DNA of 64,000 nt. It comes from Chrysoperla carnea. Taxonomy: Eukaryota; Arthropoda; Insecta; Neuroptera; Chrysopidae. Below are positions 1 to 12,889 of the stretch, in pieces. The stretch is taken from positions 70,596,181 through 70,660,180 of the forward strand of contig NC_058340.1 in NCBI RefSeq assembly GCF_905475395.1. Direction: 5' to 3'. Position 1 is the stretch's first letter; each line of letters opens with the position of its first letter. A program made the position numbers and the translations under genes. The notes below the pieces were generated by a model. The model saw nothing but the letters and a program-made list of their open reading frames with translations. It was not told where the DNA came from and made no database searches.

Positions 1-230
1 CAAACTTATTTGTGTTATTTCATATAGTGATACCCATATTACGTCATCAAATTGGATGGCCGTGTTTTTGACAGTTTAAAAAAGGTTTAAAATTACATTT
101 TAAGTTTTTGGCAAGAAAGCGTGTGTATTTTTTCGAAAAAAATTTTTGGTGGCTTTTTATTAGCAAAATCAACATTTTGAAGTACTTTTTCAAAAATAGT
201 AGAATACCCTATTCTCACTTTACGAATTGA
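1..230 (+). repeat. segment duplicated at 47938-48150
   Basis: Bases 1-230 and 47938-48150 are about 90% alike in direct orientation, including tgatacccatattacgtcat and the stretch ggtggctttttattagcaaa. The first copy is cut by the window start. Likely a dispersed element; no coding content. Confidence 0.85.
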
Positions 231-1064
231 AAAGTGAAGTTGGTTTTTAAAATCTTTACTAGTATGCAAGACATGAACGTTTAAAATTTCGAATTAAACA
301 AGGATGAAAATACTCACTAGTGACGTCATGCGTCGTTCAGATTTCATATAACACTTTGCTTTGCTAAAAGGAGATGGGAAACCTTTGAATGCAATTTTTG
401 ATTGCTTATTACTTCTTCGTTTTTTAATCAATTTTAATTTCACTTTCAAATTTTGTCATGGTATCAAGTCTTGTTTTACATTTTTATGGGTAAAATTGCC
501 AATTCGACATCAGGACTATCCCTTATTGAATTTTTCAAGTCTTCCCAAGCAGGAGATCATAACAATTTTTGTAGATTGTTTTATGATCTCGAGAATAGCC
601 TCCAAAATGCACAATCGTTCTAAAACGATAATTTAATAATTTGTGCAATTTTCACGATTAAGATGAAAAAGTCTACAATGAAAAATGGCCGTAAAAATAT
701 TCAAGGAAATCAAAAAAAAATAATAATATAAATCTAACTATTTCATCGATAGATATAACTTCATTACAAAGTTGGCACCAATCCAAAAATTTGTATTTAT
801 TGTTTTATAAATTTTAATAATTTTGTACAAAACAAAAAGTTTTTTTTTTATATATATATAAAATTAAAAATGGAAAATACACAACACAAAAAAAAAATTT
901 TAAATACCATATTTTATATGAATTTAAAATTAAAATAAAATACAAAAAAACAGAAATTAAAAAGAAAATGATTTTAATATAGAAATATGTTCATTTAAAA
1001 TAATTTATATTTGTATATTTATATATAAAACCATATATTACCGGATGACATAAAACTTTTGCCA

Positions 1065-1545
1065 GTTATTTTTTGCTTTACAATACCACGCAACTACAAA
1101 TATATATAATATATTGTGTACAGGTGATGCTTATAAATTTGATAATATAGATATCGCTCTTCAATCATCAATACTCTAAATATAGTCGTATCTGTTTATC
1201 GAATGGTGGATTTTCGATAAACTCAATTAAAGTTTGTTGTTATATCGTCGCCAATCTTATATTTTAAGGGTATTATTATAAACTACAAGATTGTCTAAAT
1301 ATTGTAGATAGTTTTTTATCTAGATTTTTTGATATAGAAATATCCAATTGAAAAAGATAACCTATATGATTCATCCTTTTTTTCAGCTAACTTTGAACGA
1401 TAATATTATACTAAAAAGCCCGATGACCTAGGAATTTTTTGTGATTTTTGGAAATTTTGTTAATCAAATGTTTTATTTAAATCCTTCATATTCTTCAATC
1501 AATCCTTGCATATCTCCTTAATTATGCTTTAAGAACGTATATTTT
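1065..1545 (+). repeat. about 500-bp duplicated segment, copy 1
   Basis: Matches 21581-22085 in the same orientation over nearly its full length at roughly 80% by eye, for example ataccacgcaact, tcttcaatcatcaatactct and taggaattttttgtgatttt. No coding content or inverted ends were seen. An old repeat or segmental duplication. Confidence 0.75.
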
Positions 1546-2209
1546 TAGACATTGTGTACACAAAAAATGGAAAACAACATACAATAGGGCACACAAAACT
1601 AGAAAAGATTATACCAAACATATATATATATATATATAACAAAATATTTAACAAACAAAACAATATTGAAAACAGAGAAGAGAAAACATGAAAAAACAAC
1701 TAAACATGAAAAAAAAAAACTGAAACATTAATATCAAAGAATATTGTTATCAAGAAAAAGAGACTAAAGTTAGGTTATACAAAAACACAGAACAGAAACA
1801 GACAAACAGACAAAAAGATACAACAGATATTCACAACAGACACAGAAAGAAGAGTATAAAATTTTTATCATAAGTATGTGTGTGTTATTCACTAAAAATG
1901 AATAACAAAAACAATGGAAAAATATTGTTGTATCTATATCTCTTTAGAGAAGAAATATCAAATGATAAAACAACAGAAAAGTTGACGATATCAAATGAAA
2001 ATATACGACCCATTCAAGTCAGTCCATCTCAAAAAACCAAGTCCATGATAGTAGCTCTATGTGCTACCATTGATAACGACCTAGCTACCAGTTTTATTGT
2101 ATATTTCATTTTGTATCTATAAAAATGTATAACAATATCTACAGGGTGTTTAAAATACTTCAAAGAAACATGGAACTTAATTAAAATTAGAACAATATGA
2201 AAATTGATC

Positions 2210-2540
2210 AACTTTAGTAGCTCAGTTGGTTAAAGCATAACCAAGTCCGAAAGCGGTATGCTTAAATAGAGGGTCCGATTGCTCCGCCATAACGAAAAAT
2301 TAATTTACTTAATAGTTGTGATGGGCTGGTCTAGTGCACGGAGAAGGTGCATGAAGGAGGATTCATCTATGCATGAGGAAGTGCACTCAGCCTCTTAAAA
2401 TAATTGAGTTGTTTTGATAGATGAAATTATCAACGAAAAAGGTGATAAAATACATATATGGTATAACAATGGGCCCCATGGCATAAGTGTGTGCCTTCAG
2501 CCTTGTGAACAGTCCAGATAAACTAACCTAACATTGGTTG
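2210..2540 (+). mobile_element. tRNA-derived SINE, copy 1 (+)
   Basis: An A-box-like word (tagctcagttgg, 2218-2229) and a B-box-like word (ggtccgattgc, 2272-2282) lie 42 bases apart, as in a tRNA-derived Pol III promoter. They are followed by a body (gcatgaaggaggattc, gtgcactcagcctcttaaaa) and a 3' end gtgaacagtccagataaact. The body and 3' end reappear in reverse orientation at 5708-5995, which defines a family. Confidence 0.7.
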
Positions 2541-2780
2541 AGAAACACTTTGAGAAATATTTCTGAAAAATAGAATAATTTATTTTTTCTTGATCATCTA
2601 GTTGATCGTACGGACTACCCGGATGGCATAACAATGGGCTCTATGGCGTAGGTGTGTGCCTTGTGAACAGTCCATATAAACTAACCTAACATTGGTTGAG
2701 AAACACTTTGAGAAATATTTCTGAAAAATAGAATAATTTATTTTTTCTTGATCATCTAGTTGATCGTACGGACTACCCGG
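2465..2780 (+). repeat. 158-bp tandem duplication of SINE 3' end and flank
   Basis: The unit ending gatcgtacggactacccgg occurs twice, ending at 2622 and 2780, exactly 158 bases apart. The second half of the units is identical; the first half (SINE 3' end) has several substitutions and one short deletion. A local tandem duplication after SINE insertion. Confidence 0.9.
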
Positions 2781-3847
2781 TATCATTTAACTCCAAGAAA
2801 GGCAAGTTTTCACTCTTCCTGGAGGTAAAAAAAAGACCGGTGCGGCAAGATTGTACTTTGGGCTAAGGTATCAAGAAGAAAAGGTAAACCTACAATCCTC
2901 GGCCAGAATGTTGGATGCTCTTGCATATGTGATCTTGACTAAGAAATTCTTTCTGGCAAGTGAAATCAATTCTAGCCAGAAATCATGAACAATTCTTTTC
3001 CAAGAAAGGCCGCCGTGGATTGTTTCAAGTGATTAATCATTCATCAGGTGATTAATTCATCTTAACTAATCTGCATCCGTACTTTTTTTCTTATTTAGAT
3101 ACGCTCTTTGTTTTCTCGCCTCGTGCACGCACTGAATCACTTAGATACTAGTGATAGAGCAACTTCAAGGCTTTTTTTCTACAATTAAATATAATGTTCG
3201 GGCATTAGGATCCTGTACTAAACACTTCCTCTTAAGATTGGTTTAAGCCGATTTTAAAATATAATTAAACAGTTAATTTTCTCGTCTCTTGATTTCAGCA
3301 TTTCAAGGGATTATTAAATTTTAAGCTTTATTTTTCTTTTTTTGACAACGCGGTACAAAAACAAGAGTTAAAAGAAGTTAGCGACTTTCGAAAATGTTTA
3401 AGAAAAAATTCTCCGTATATGAAAATGGACTACACAACGGTACTTGATACACAGAGAATGGGAACGCGAGGTAGAAATGGACTGCAAATATGCGAAGGTG
3501 GAGGCTCCTCGATGGTGATGTTTCATCAGAACAGATATTTATATATATATTTTTTTGTTTTTCGAATGGTATGAGAACTGCTAGTAGGTACAAGAAAAGT
3601 TATGTATGGCGAATATACACCATTTTCATTTCTGTATGTCGTCATCATAAAGGTTTTTCATTTCTTTTATATATATATTTTTCCATTTTGGCATAAAACA
3701 CATATCAACAAAAAAAAAGGAAACGCGGAAAGATAAAATAGAATTGGAATCATCGAAGTGGAATGTGAAGACTACTAAGACTACTATACACAAACTGATC
3801 GAACAACGAATATATATGTATATATATATATATACATACATATACAC

Positions 3848-3893
3848 ACCACCAAACCTTACAACCATTTTTCTCCGAATAGAATTGTGTAGG
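3848..3893 (+). repeat. 46-bp word, first of two flanking direct copies
   Basis: caccaccaaaccttacaacc and the following ttttctccgaatagaattgt are repeated with one mismatch at about 5080-5125. The two copies bracket a 1.2-kb stretch that includes repeat family A copy 1. Confidence 0.8.
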
Positions 3894-4315
3894 GTAGTGT
3901 GTAGTACCCGAGATTATTTCTACCTTGGATCATCTTTAATTTTGTAAAAAGCATTAGTCCCTCACAGAGAACTCTGCAGATGTTTTTAAGGAAGATGAGT
4001 CAATCGGAATTCACAAATTCGTATTCTGTGTCAATGCATAGGTCAACACGAGATCATCATTTGGGATAGACTGAATTGTACTCAAGTGAATAAAATGAAA
4101 TATCTCTCAGAAATATCTAAAGTTGATTAAAGCCGCAGATCTTGTGAAGCACTTTTGAAGCAAAAGATTCTGTAAAAGAAACCTGTAAAGTTTTCCATCT
4201 TTCAATAACATACTTTTAACGCTGTTACTTAGAAGAAACTGTAATGATTGCAGGTTGAAGAGAACACCTTCAAGAAGTACAATCGGTGGGGGGTGATGTA
4301 GGATACACTATAATA

Positions 4316-4352
4316 TGATTCATGGTACATAATGCTTTTGTACCATGAATCA
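4316..4352. repeat. perfect 14-bp hairpin
   Basis: tgattcatggtaca (4316-4329) and tgtaccatgaatca (4339-4352) are exact reverse complements with a nine-base loop. No T run or other feature explains it. Confidence 0.75.
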
Positions 4353-4383
4353 CAACTTTTTAAATTCTCAAAAATGATTTTAA

Positions 4384-5028
4384 ACAAGTGAAAACAAACA
4401 ATTGACTGAGTTAATTGTTGAAATACCATGTATAGGCAGTGTTGATAACTCTGTCACATTTCACATACATACATATCTGACATATTTAACTGATATTCTC
4501 ATATAATGCGCAAGTGTTGATGCGCAATCGTTTGTTTTTTTGACGTCACGTAAATAACAAAAGATATTCACTTTGATATTCCTATATTAATACATACTAT
4601 AAAATTTGCACCTAATTAACGCCCTCGTGGGTAAACAGTGATGTTTACAAAAAAATGTTTCAAACAAAAGTTTTTTATTTTTTTATAAGCAACATTTTTT
4701 ACATTTAAACTTTTGTTCTATCTCTAACGGTTTACAAGATGGGTCCTACGGACCCAAGACCCAATTGACCTATGATGCTCATTTACGAACTTGACCTGAC
4801 TTTTTACGTCCTGAGTACGCTGTAAGAATTTCAGATCGATATCTTTTTTCGTTTTTGAGTTATCGTGTCCACAGACGGACGGACGGACAACCGGAAATGG
4901 ATTAATTAGGTGATTCTATGAACACCTATACCAAAATTTTGTTCGTAGTATCAATATTTTTAAGCGTTACAAAGTTGGGACGAAACTTAATATACTATGT
5001 ATATTTCATATATACATGGTATAAAAAT
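4384..5028 (+). repeat. dispersed repeat family A, copy 1
   Basis: Starts aagtgaaaacaaacaattga and ends after tatacatggtataaaaa. Near the left end is ataccatgtata and near the right end its reverse complement-like tatacatggtat, so the ends are partly inverted. Body words shared by copies include cggacaaccggaaatggatt and tttaagcgttacaaa. No coding capacity. Confidence 0.8.
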
Positions 5029-5079
5029 AATTTAATTAATTTTGATCCATTGGTATTACAACACTCTCCCCCAATAATA

Positions 5080-5125
5080 CACCACCAAACCTTGCAACCA
5101 TTTTTCTCCGAATAGAATTGTGTAT
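5080..5125 (+). repeat. 46-bp word, second copy
   Basis: Same sequence as 3848-3893 apart from an A/G difference. Too long for an ordinary target-site duplication, so duplication of a flank or of a small repeat is more likely. Confidence 0.8.
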
Positions 5126-5707
5126 ATTTGTGTTCTGTACAATATCCAGAGAAACATCATCATCTCCATTGACTACTAGGTGTATTCGCTCGTGGTGGTT
5201 GTTGTATTTCTATATATATTTTTTATTTTTTCTGTTTCTTTGTAACGAGAATAGAGAACATAGAAATTGTACATCATAATATCTCGAATAGTATAGAACT
5301 GTGGATATAAGCGTACAGGATGGATTAAAAGCACGTCGGGTAATCAAATCTACACTCTCAATCTCCACAAAAAATTATCGGAATTGCTATATGACAATCT
5401 TTTCGGCGAATATGTTTTACTCTTACGTGCCAACCTCATGAATGCCTTGTCAAATTCAATGTTCTAGCCAAGAATATCGCACTCAACCTCCTAAATATTG
5501 GGAAGTCAAATGACAGAAGGTCGGACACCTTTGCGATACCAGAATGAATTACTTTTTTTGTGTCTAGACTAATTTTGCAATATCAGAGGAATGAAATATC
5601 AAGTCGTCAATTGATAAAGCTAGCTGAAAGCTTGCATTGTATTTCTAAGTTTAGATTGAGCCAAATCAAAAATCATTTCAGAAAATAAGTTTTCTCTAAA
5701 GTCATGG

Positions 5708-5995
5708 GTATGTTAGGTTAGGTAAGGTTATATTGGCTGCCCACGAAGGACACACTTAAGCTCTAGATCCCATTGTGATACCATTATGTGTTTTACCACC
5801 AATCCGTTGATAATTTGATTTATCAGAACATCCGGTTATTTTAATAGGCTGAGTGCACCTCCTTCGTGCATATACCATACACTACAGTAGCCAATCACAA
5901 CTATCAATTAAATTAATTTTTGTTGTGACGACAAAAATCGAACCCGCTACCCTAGACATTATCTCTCTGTCTGAATAAGTGAGGTTTTGTATCCT
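5708..5995 (-). mobile_element. tRNA-derived SINE, copy 2 (-)
   Basis: The reverse complement has a B-box-like gggttcgattt (5935-5945 on the + strand as aaatcgaaccc) followed by the same body (atagttgtgat, gtgcactcagcctattaaaa) and 3' end (gtgtccttcgtgggcagcca, then a TAACC-rich tail). The A box is degraded. Confidence 0.7.
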
Positions 5996-7599
5996 TTTCT
6001 TCCTGAGGTTTTTGGGGAGGCAAGATACGCTAGTCTTACAAACAGCTTTGGAATTGTAAAAACGCGATCATGGGAAGGATTTTATTCTTTCTGGACAGTT
6101 TCAAAGATCATTCAATATACATTTTTGTATAATAACTCCATCGAACGATAGATACCAATCATTGTGTATAAAATATAGCTATGAGGTATATAGCTTCATA
6201 GATAGTATATACTTTTTACTGTGGCTTTAGTTTGCTTGTTTTGTGTATAGTAGATAGATAGTGTAGTGGTCGAAAAAAAACTTTGGTTTGATTCGTTCTT
6301 CTGTTCATCATTCTATATGTTCAATATATATATATATATATATATATTGATTACTTATATATGTATATTGTAAAGATACAAAATGTATATAATGTATATA
6401 CTTTATATATAGGATCTATAAAAAGTTCTTAGTAATATCGAAACATTCAATCCAAATTAACCAGATTAAGAATTGGTGTATCCTTTTCATTCCATTTCTT
6501 TCTTAATATTTTGCGCTACTTCTAAATTTTTAGAGTAGAATGTCCCAAATTATTTGCTTCAATTATTTATAACAAATTTTTATAAATAGAAAAGCTTTTT
6601 TTTCATATTTCCAATTTTGTTTGTAAAATTTTTGATTAAAATATTTTCATACGAACACAACGTCCTTCGCCTTTTTCAAAAATCTTAATTAGAAACTAAT
6701 AAAAGTTATTCGAAACTGCCCGAAACCGCTGCCCAAAACAATGAAATTTTGTAATTTCCAAATTGGCAACTGTGGAAAAAAACCGTTTTTCCGAATGATG
6801 GATAGAAAATTTTCGTATACTCATATGATAACATTATAATCACACTGTATTCAATCCAATATCTTCTACACTGCGATATTTTCTGTTTTTATTTTAAAAA
6901 GAAAATATAAAAAAGAAAAAAAAAATTATTTTTTGGTGAACAATTTCTATGAATTTCTTGAATGATATCCATATACATATATAACTCAATAAATCTATTT
7001 CATATATTCTATTACAATGTTTCTATTTGAAATATCTTCACAAAAAAAAAGAAAACATTAAAGTCCTAACGAAAAAATAAAACTTCATCTTTTCTTTATT
7101 CTAAGATATATATATTTCGAAAAGTTATTCTTTTATATGTAAAATAGTTTTTATTTATCTGCTGCAGAAACGAGTATCCCTATTCGAACTGATGAAAAAA
7201 TAAAAATAAAAAGACGAATAATATTGGGTATAATATTATATTTTATTTATAGATTGAATAATATTATATCTATATAATATATATTTACAAAATGTGTACA
7301 AAATGTCGTATCCTCAAAAAGAACATTATTTGTTTTGATCGAAACATTCAGAAAAATGCCCAATCATTTGTCACAGTACGATGTTAATCCAAAATTTACA
7401 ATTCAATTAAAGTTACAATTAAAAATGCCAAGATATCAATGTTTTCAAAACATCTATAATCTATATATGTATATAAGAATGAGGTTGACTGATCGATCAA
7501 CACGCAGCTGAAACCGCTAGTTCTAGAAGCATTAAGTAACGTAAGGCAGCACTAGGAAGGCATTTTCGGAAATTAATGCCTCAAGAAGTTAAAATGTGT

Positions 7600-7960
7600 G
7601 TTGAAAGAGAAAAATAAAGTGTCAAAATTACCTTATATACTGAGTTTTATCAAAATTGGAGATAAAAAAATTTCTCAATTTTTTGCAATTTTTTTAAACG
7701 GTACCCCTTCGAAAAAATAGAGAAAACCGCAAAAAATTTTTGTTGAAACTTGGTGGATGGGGTAATTTTGACCCAAAAAGTATAAAAATCCGATTAATTT
7801 AATGATTGGATGCAGATTTTGGAAGATATCGCAATATTTGAATCGATTTTAGTCCGCATCTCAAAAACTATTCAACTAGAAGTATAAACTGATGTTCATC
7901 TAAATTGGAGATAAAAAAAATTCTCGCATTCACGTTAATAGTTTTTTTTTAATATTACAA
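7600..7960 (+). repeat. family B repeat unit
   Basis: Contains aaaattaccttatatactga, tttttgcaatttttttaaac, a ggggta word and ccgattaatttaatgattgg, a set found again at 17070-17800 and 55870-56420. Successive units read in alternating orientation, giving internal inverted symmetry. Confidence 0.7.
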
Positions 7961-8656
7961 AGTAACTTCTGATTCTGATCTATGGTTACTTCTAATTACT
8001 GTTCAAAGATGGCTTTTGATATCTATTGTTATAAGTTCCTATTGGGTGTCCCACGACACCTCTCGTTCTTTTTCATAACTCGGATCTGAAACATCCGGTA
8101 AAAATTTTGAAATTTTAAGAATGTTTCATTTTTTCTTTTATAACTCTTCGTAAAGTTGCCAGCTCTATTTATTTTTTTTTCTTTATTTTTTTATGATTCT
8201 TTACTATATTTCTGATCTACATTTGCTTTACTGTTTGTGATATTTTTTTAATGGACTACGTTACTACGTACTACAAGCTTTCGTTGTTCACAGTCAGATT
8301 ATTATTATTGATATAACCTGATGGCCTCTCTCATAGATGAATAAATATTATTACAAACTACTCTTTACTAGAATTTTCTATTTTATATATTTTAAATTTC
8401 CAACATACTTAAAAACTAAATACATCTATCTAGTTATTGACCTTTTTTTTTTTGTTCTTTTTGAGTTACAATTTTTATAAATAAGTTGCCATTTTATAAA
8501 TTCAACAACCCTAAAACCGAAAAAGGTCACAGATTTCTTGTCATGAGGGTGATGTAATAATTCTGCCAGCAAGAAGAAGTTTGTCTAGAAACAAATAACG
8601 ACCATAAATTATAATCTTCAAATCTAATAATAATTCTAATTTCTTTTGCTTTTCAG

Positions 8657-8806
8657 TGGATGCAATTCATGAAAACACATCAGATGGTAATTCAGAACAC
8701 AATTCATCAGGAGATGAAGACTCACAATTAAGATTGCGATTGAAACGAAAACTACAAAGAAATCGAACATCATTTACCAATGAACAAATTGACAGCTTAG
8801 AAAAAG
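8657..8806 (+). CDS. toy: twin of eyeless (Pax6 class), exon with linker and homeodomain N-terminus
   Basis: First visible coding exon of a Pax6-type transcription factor. It starts after acceptor ttttcag and ends at donor AAAAG|gtatac; the first codon is split (phase 1 in) and the last base begins a split Glu codon. It encodes the acidic linker [17 protein letters not shown] followed by [15 protein letters not shown] and NEQIDSLEK, i.e. the N-terminal arm and helix 1 of a paired-class homeodomain. The linker wording is close to that of Drosophila Toy. The product is a nuclear DNA-binding regulator at the top of the insect eye-determination network, acting upstream of eyeless. The break after SLEK is the same homeodomain intron position that I recall from vertebrate PAX6. 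Paired-domain exons are upstream of the window, so this gene is partial here only because of the window edge. Confidence 0.96.
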
Positions 8807-9185
8807 GTATACAAACAAAATTTTGAACATTCATTCACCATTTTTTTTGTGTCATATATAAGAAAGCTGATAATCCTGTTATTTCGTAGTTGTCCTAGGA
8901 AATTTTTGAGTTAATTTCACTGATTAAATTTTACCCATATTGATAAAATCATGAAAATATATATGACCAGATGAATTATCATGATCGATAACAAGTCTCT
9001 TGGTTACACACTTTTGGACAATTTATTACGTTATACACTCATGGAAAATTCCCGATAGCCATAATAATAGTTAAAACTACTGATAAATACTGATAGATCT
9101 CATTAATTTTTAATTATTCTACCTGTCACAAATTCAAACCACGAGACTGTATACTCTAAATAAAAATCGAAAAGTAACGGAAAAA

Positions 9186-9807
9186 ACAAGTGAAAACAAA
9201 CAATTGACTGAGTTAACTGTTGAAATACCATGCATAGTCAGATTTCTTTATCACATAACACATACAAAAATGTGACACATACAAACATGTGACATAACTA
9301 ACAAAGTATAGTACATATGTAAATGACTTTATAGGTTTCTGCATTACCGACCGACATTTAGTGTATAGTTTGTACACATATTATAAAATTTCCGCCTAAT
9401 TGGCGCCCTCACAGGTGAACAGTGATGTTAACGAAAAAATGTTTCAAACAAAAGTTGTTTAATTTTTGATAAGGAACATTTTTTACATTTAAACTTTTGT
9501 TCTATCTTTAACGGTTTATAAGATGGGTCCTACAGACCCAAGACCCAATTGACCTATGATGCTCATTTACGAACTTGACCTCACTTTTTACGTCCTGAGT
9601 ACGCTGTAAAAATTTCAGCTCGATATCTTTTTTCGTTTTTGAGTTATCGTGACCACAGACGGACGGACAACCGGAAATGGACTAACTAGGTGACTCTATG
9701 AACACCTATGACAAAATTTTTTTCCTAGCATCATTATTTTTAAGCGTTACAAACTTGGGACTAAACTTAATATACTATGTATATTTCATATATGCATGGT
9801 ATAAAAA
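9186..9807 (+). repeat. dispersed repeat family A, copy 2
   Basis: Near full-length, in the same orientation and about 90% like copy 1, including the tail ggtataaaaa. It has extra deletions near the left end. Confidence 0.8.
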
Positions 9808-9835
9808 GGAACGGTCTTCTCACGCAAGTTGTCAG

Positions 9836-10205
9836 ATGTTATGCTTTTGAGTTGCCATATTAAGGACGTTCCCAAAAAATCATTTTGTCTAAGGAGCATC
9901 TTTAAATCTTGCGTATGAATTCTCATTAGTGCCTTTCTTAAGGAAATAAATTTATTAATATCGCTTACGGTGCTTAACTAGATATGCTTTAATATGTAAC
10001 AAGGTCAATTTTCATAAGATTAATTTGGAAAACTAATATCCGTTTAACTAATATTAGTTAAAAGCATGAAAAATATTTTCCTACCAAGAAAATTATAAGA
10101 AGCAGCACTGGTTTTTCCATAAAATACATTTAAAGTGATGAAATGAATGGCATTTGTGTGTTATTTCTTCTGTAAGTGATTTTCTCTGAATCTTTAGGCA
10201 TCAAT
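9836..10205 (+). repeat. family E repeat, copy 1
   Basis: Shares with 10750-11105 the words tttttccataaaatacattt, gtgatgaaatgaatggcat and gtgtgttatttcttct, in the same orientation. Confidence 0.75.
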
Positions 10206-10749
10206 ATATCAAAAATTATGGTATATTACTCTAAATTTTCGTCTAATTTTCCCAATTTTTAAAGATTCCACCCTTAAAATTTGAAACGTATTTTCTAAAA
10301 TATTTTCATATTAAACCGAAAATCTACTTTTATTGATTCATAAACAATCTTTTTTTATCACAGTGTACATATAAAATATTAAATCTAGTAAGTTGTTATA
10401 TACCTCAACAATACATCATACCAGGTTATATTGTCTTTATTTATATCTCTAAGTTGTTGAGTATTCCCCATAGAGACTTGAAATTAAATCTTTTTAGTCT
10501 TTACACAACACAGATAGATGAGATATATATAAAACATACCTACCTACTACCTATTCTATACAACAAATACTCTTTTTAATATCTCAAAAGCGCAATAGCT
10601 TATTTCACTTTAGTTTCACAATATTTTATTTCTTTTGCTGCTTTTTTGTTTGCTTTTTTTTTTTTTTTTGTATACAAAAAGCTTTTCATATGTACTGAGT
10701 GTCCCGTTAATAAATATACAAACTTTATAAAATGAACATTTTTAGGTCA

Positions 10750-11105
10750 AAAACATCATTTTGTCTAAAACCAATCGGTAATGAATCTAAAAAAACGTAA
10801 TTTTCGACGTTTGACTGACGTTTCAGAATGGCTGCAAATTTGAGAAGCTGTTGTTAAGGTCATATGTTTATTCTATATTGAAGTGTTTTTAAGGGTATGC
10901 TTTATTATGTAAGAAGGCTAATTTTAAAAAGATTAATTTGAAAAACTAGTATTCATTAGTTAATAGTATGACAAATACTTTCTTATAAAGAAAATTATAA
11001 CAAGCGGCCTTCGTTTTTCCATAAAATACATTAAAAGTGATGAAATGAATGGCATCTGTGTGTTATTTCTTCTATAAGTGATTCTCTCTAAATCTTAAGT
11101 CATCC
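10750..11105 (+). repeat. family E repeat, copy 2
   Basis: Direct copy about 900 bases after copy 1, roughly 80-85% alike over its 3' two thirds. Confidence 0.75.
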
Positions 11106-12889
11106 TATTTCGGTATATAGTGGAAAAAATTTACTGTTAATTTTCGTCTAATCCAGAAGAGAATCCACTCCCGAAATGTCCTTAAGTGTAGGTATGTCAA
11201 TGAGATTTATGAAGCATTTTCAGTTTTTATTGATAAAAATGGAACTAAAATCTAAGAAAAAATATATTTCGAAGTAAAAATTATCAGATTGGAAATGTTA
11301 ATGAATTCTAGTCTGATCTATCAAATTGTTGATATTCAAATTAAATGATGATTGAGAGTGTCTGTTATCTAAAATCTTGAAAAAAGCAAGTTTTAAGATA
11401 TTGGACAAAGGAAATGTCATTCTTGAGTGTTTTAGAGGAATTAGAGGAGCCACCCTGTATATTTATATGGGTGTATTGTTGTAAAATAACATTGCAATCA
11501 TATAAATATGTACAACAAAAAAGACATTCCTCCAATGCTTTTACTCTAAAAGTCATAGTAGTATAGTGACTTTATTAAAAGTAGATTTTGTATTATTTTT
11601 CATAAAAAACATTTTCTTTTTGTATGTTATTTGCCATTTTATAAAATTCTTTTAGAACTCCTCTTTTCTCCTCTCTGTTTTTGTAATTATTTTGTCGAAT
11701 AATTTCTCCGTTTTAAAAGGATTCCGTAGAATGAAAAATACTTCTCGCTAAATGCAGTCTAATATGGTATAAGAACTAGCAAGATCAAGAAAACGGTAAC
11801 TTAAAAACGCCTGAATTTTTATACTCCATTTAGAGAAAATTTTTATAAAATCATTTTCATGCCCTTTTAATAATATAAATTATAACTGCCAGACATTTCT
11901 GCCCTTGTTAACACCACGCTAAATTATATTCTAAATAAGAAAAATAAGTCATTTTCAAGTCATTTTATTAAGAAAGAAATTTTAATTTGCCAAACAAAAT
12001 TATGCTACTTTACAAGCTTGCGTTAGTTAACTTAACCATTCTCAGGTGCAAGACATACTTCTTCAGTACTTAAAATAAACGAAAACAATGGCACCATAAA
12101 CAGAAATCATTAAGGTTAAATTTTTACACAGTTCTTTGAAGTAGAAGCGCTTAAATTCTATGCTTGTAAATACAAAGATAAACTTTTTTCTTAGTCTAGA
12201 TTATTACAGGCTCCGTCTCAATTTGAAACACTTAACAAGTAAGCCCGGAAAATGATGACGATATCTTCAGAATAGCTCTCCAAAGAATATCATTTCAATT
12301 GCTTAGTTTAGGTGAAGCTTTCTAAACTGAATACTTCCTTTTTCTCTAACGACATTTTATAAATCCACTGACGAAACTGTTTGAACCTATTTCACACTTT
12401 TCAGTTTTTTTTTTTTTTTTTGTAATAAAATAATTCCTTTGAAACTATAAACAGTTATTATTTTATTGTTTGATAAGTAAAAAATGATTCCCTCTAGTTT
12501 TACACGTTATTATTTACTGAATACAAAAATTTTAAAGCTTTTGAGAAGTTCAAAGAACTTCTATATAGTTATTAAGTACACATGTTTTTTTTTTGTCTTA
12601 ATTAGATAAAACAGATTCAGGTAATTATAATTTTTAACAGTATCATTTTTAGATCAGTTTTCAGGGGAAATAAATGGTGAAGAAAAAATGTTTAATTCCA
12701 AGAGACTAATGAAGCTTTAATGCATAACACAGTCCTTTTCATAATCAGAGAATTTCGTAAATAAAGAAACTTTAGAAACTTGTCGTTTTAAGCTCAAAAT
12801 AAATCAAATTTTCTTGTCTTTGAATTTCATTCAAGTGATAATCAATTACCAATTAAATATTTATTTGCCAAAATCGCTCCCGAAATAAA

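Larger units (their letters stand above)
1..8656 (+). other. toy: intron of toy upstream of the first visible exon
   Basis: This stretch precedes the first recognisable toy exon and ends in a polypyrimidine tract and acceptor (ttttcag at 8650-8656). I looked for the Pax paired domain and for the linker block that follows it in insect toy proteins (the Gly-Trp-Ala-Trp-Tyr motif) and found neither, so those exons lie before base 1. The stretch holds AT-rich simple sequence, a tRNA-derived SINE in two orientations, a 158-bp tandem duplication, a full copy of dispersed repeat family A, a copy of family B and one copy of a 500-bp duplicated segment. These are listed separately. Short open frames here are low-complexity and do not look coding. 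Confidence 0.75.

Noticed and set aside
2598..2786. 62-residue open frame on the - strand
   Set aside because: Falls in the tandemly duplicated SINE tail; not coding.
1..8656. Paired-domain exons of toy
   Set aside because: Searched for the paired-domain words and the Trp-rich linker by eye in all frames; none seen, so they are taken to lie upstream of the window.
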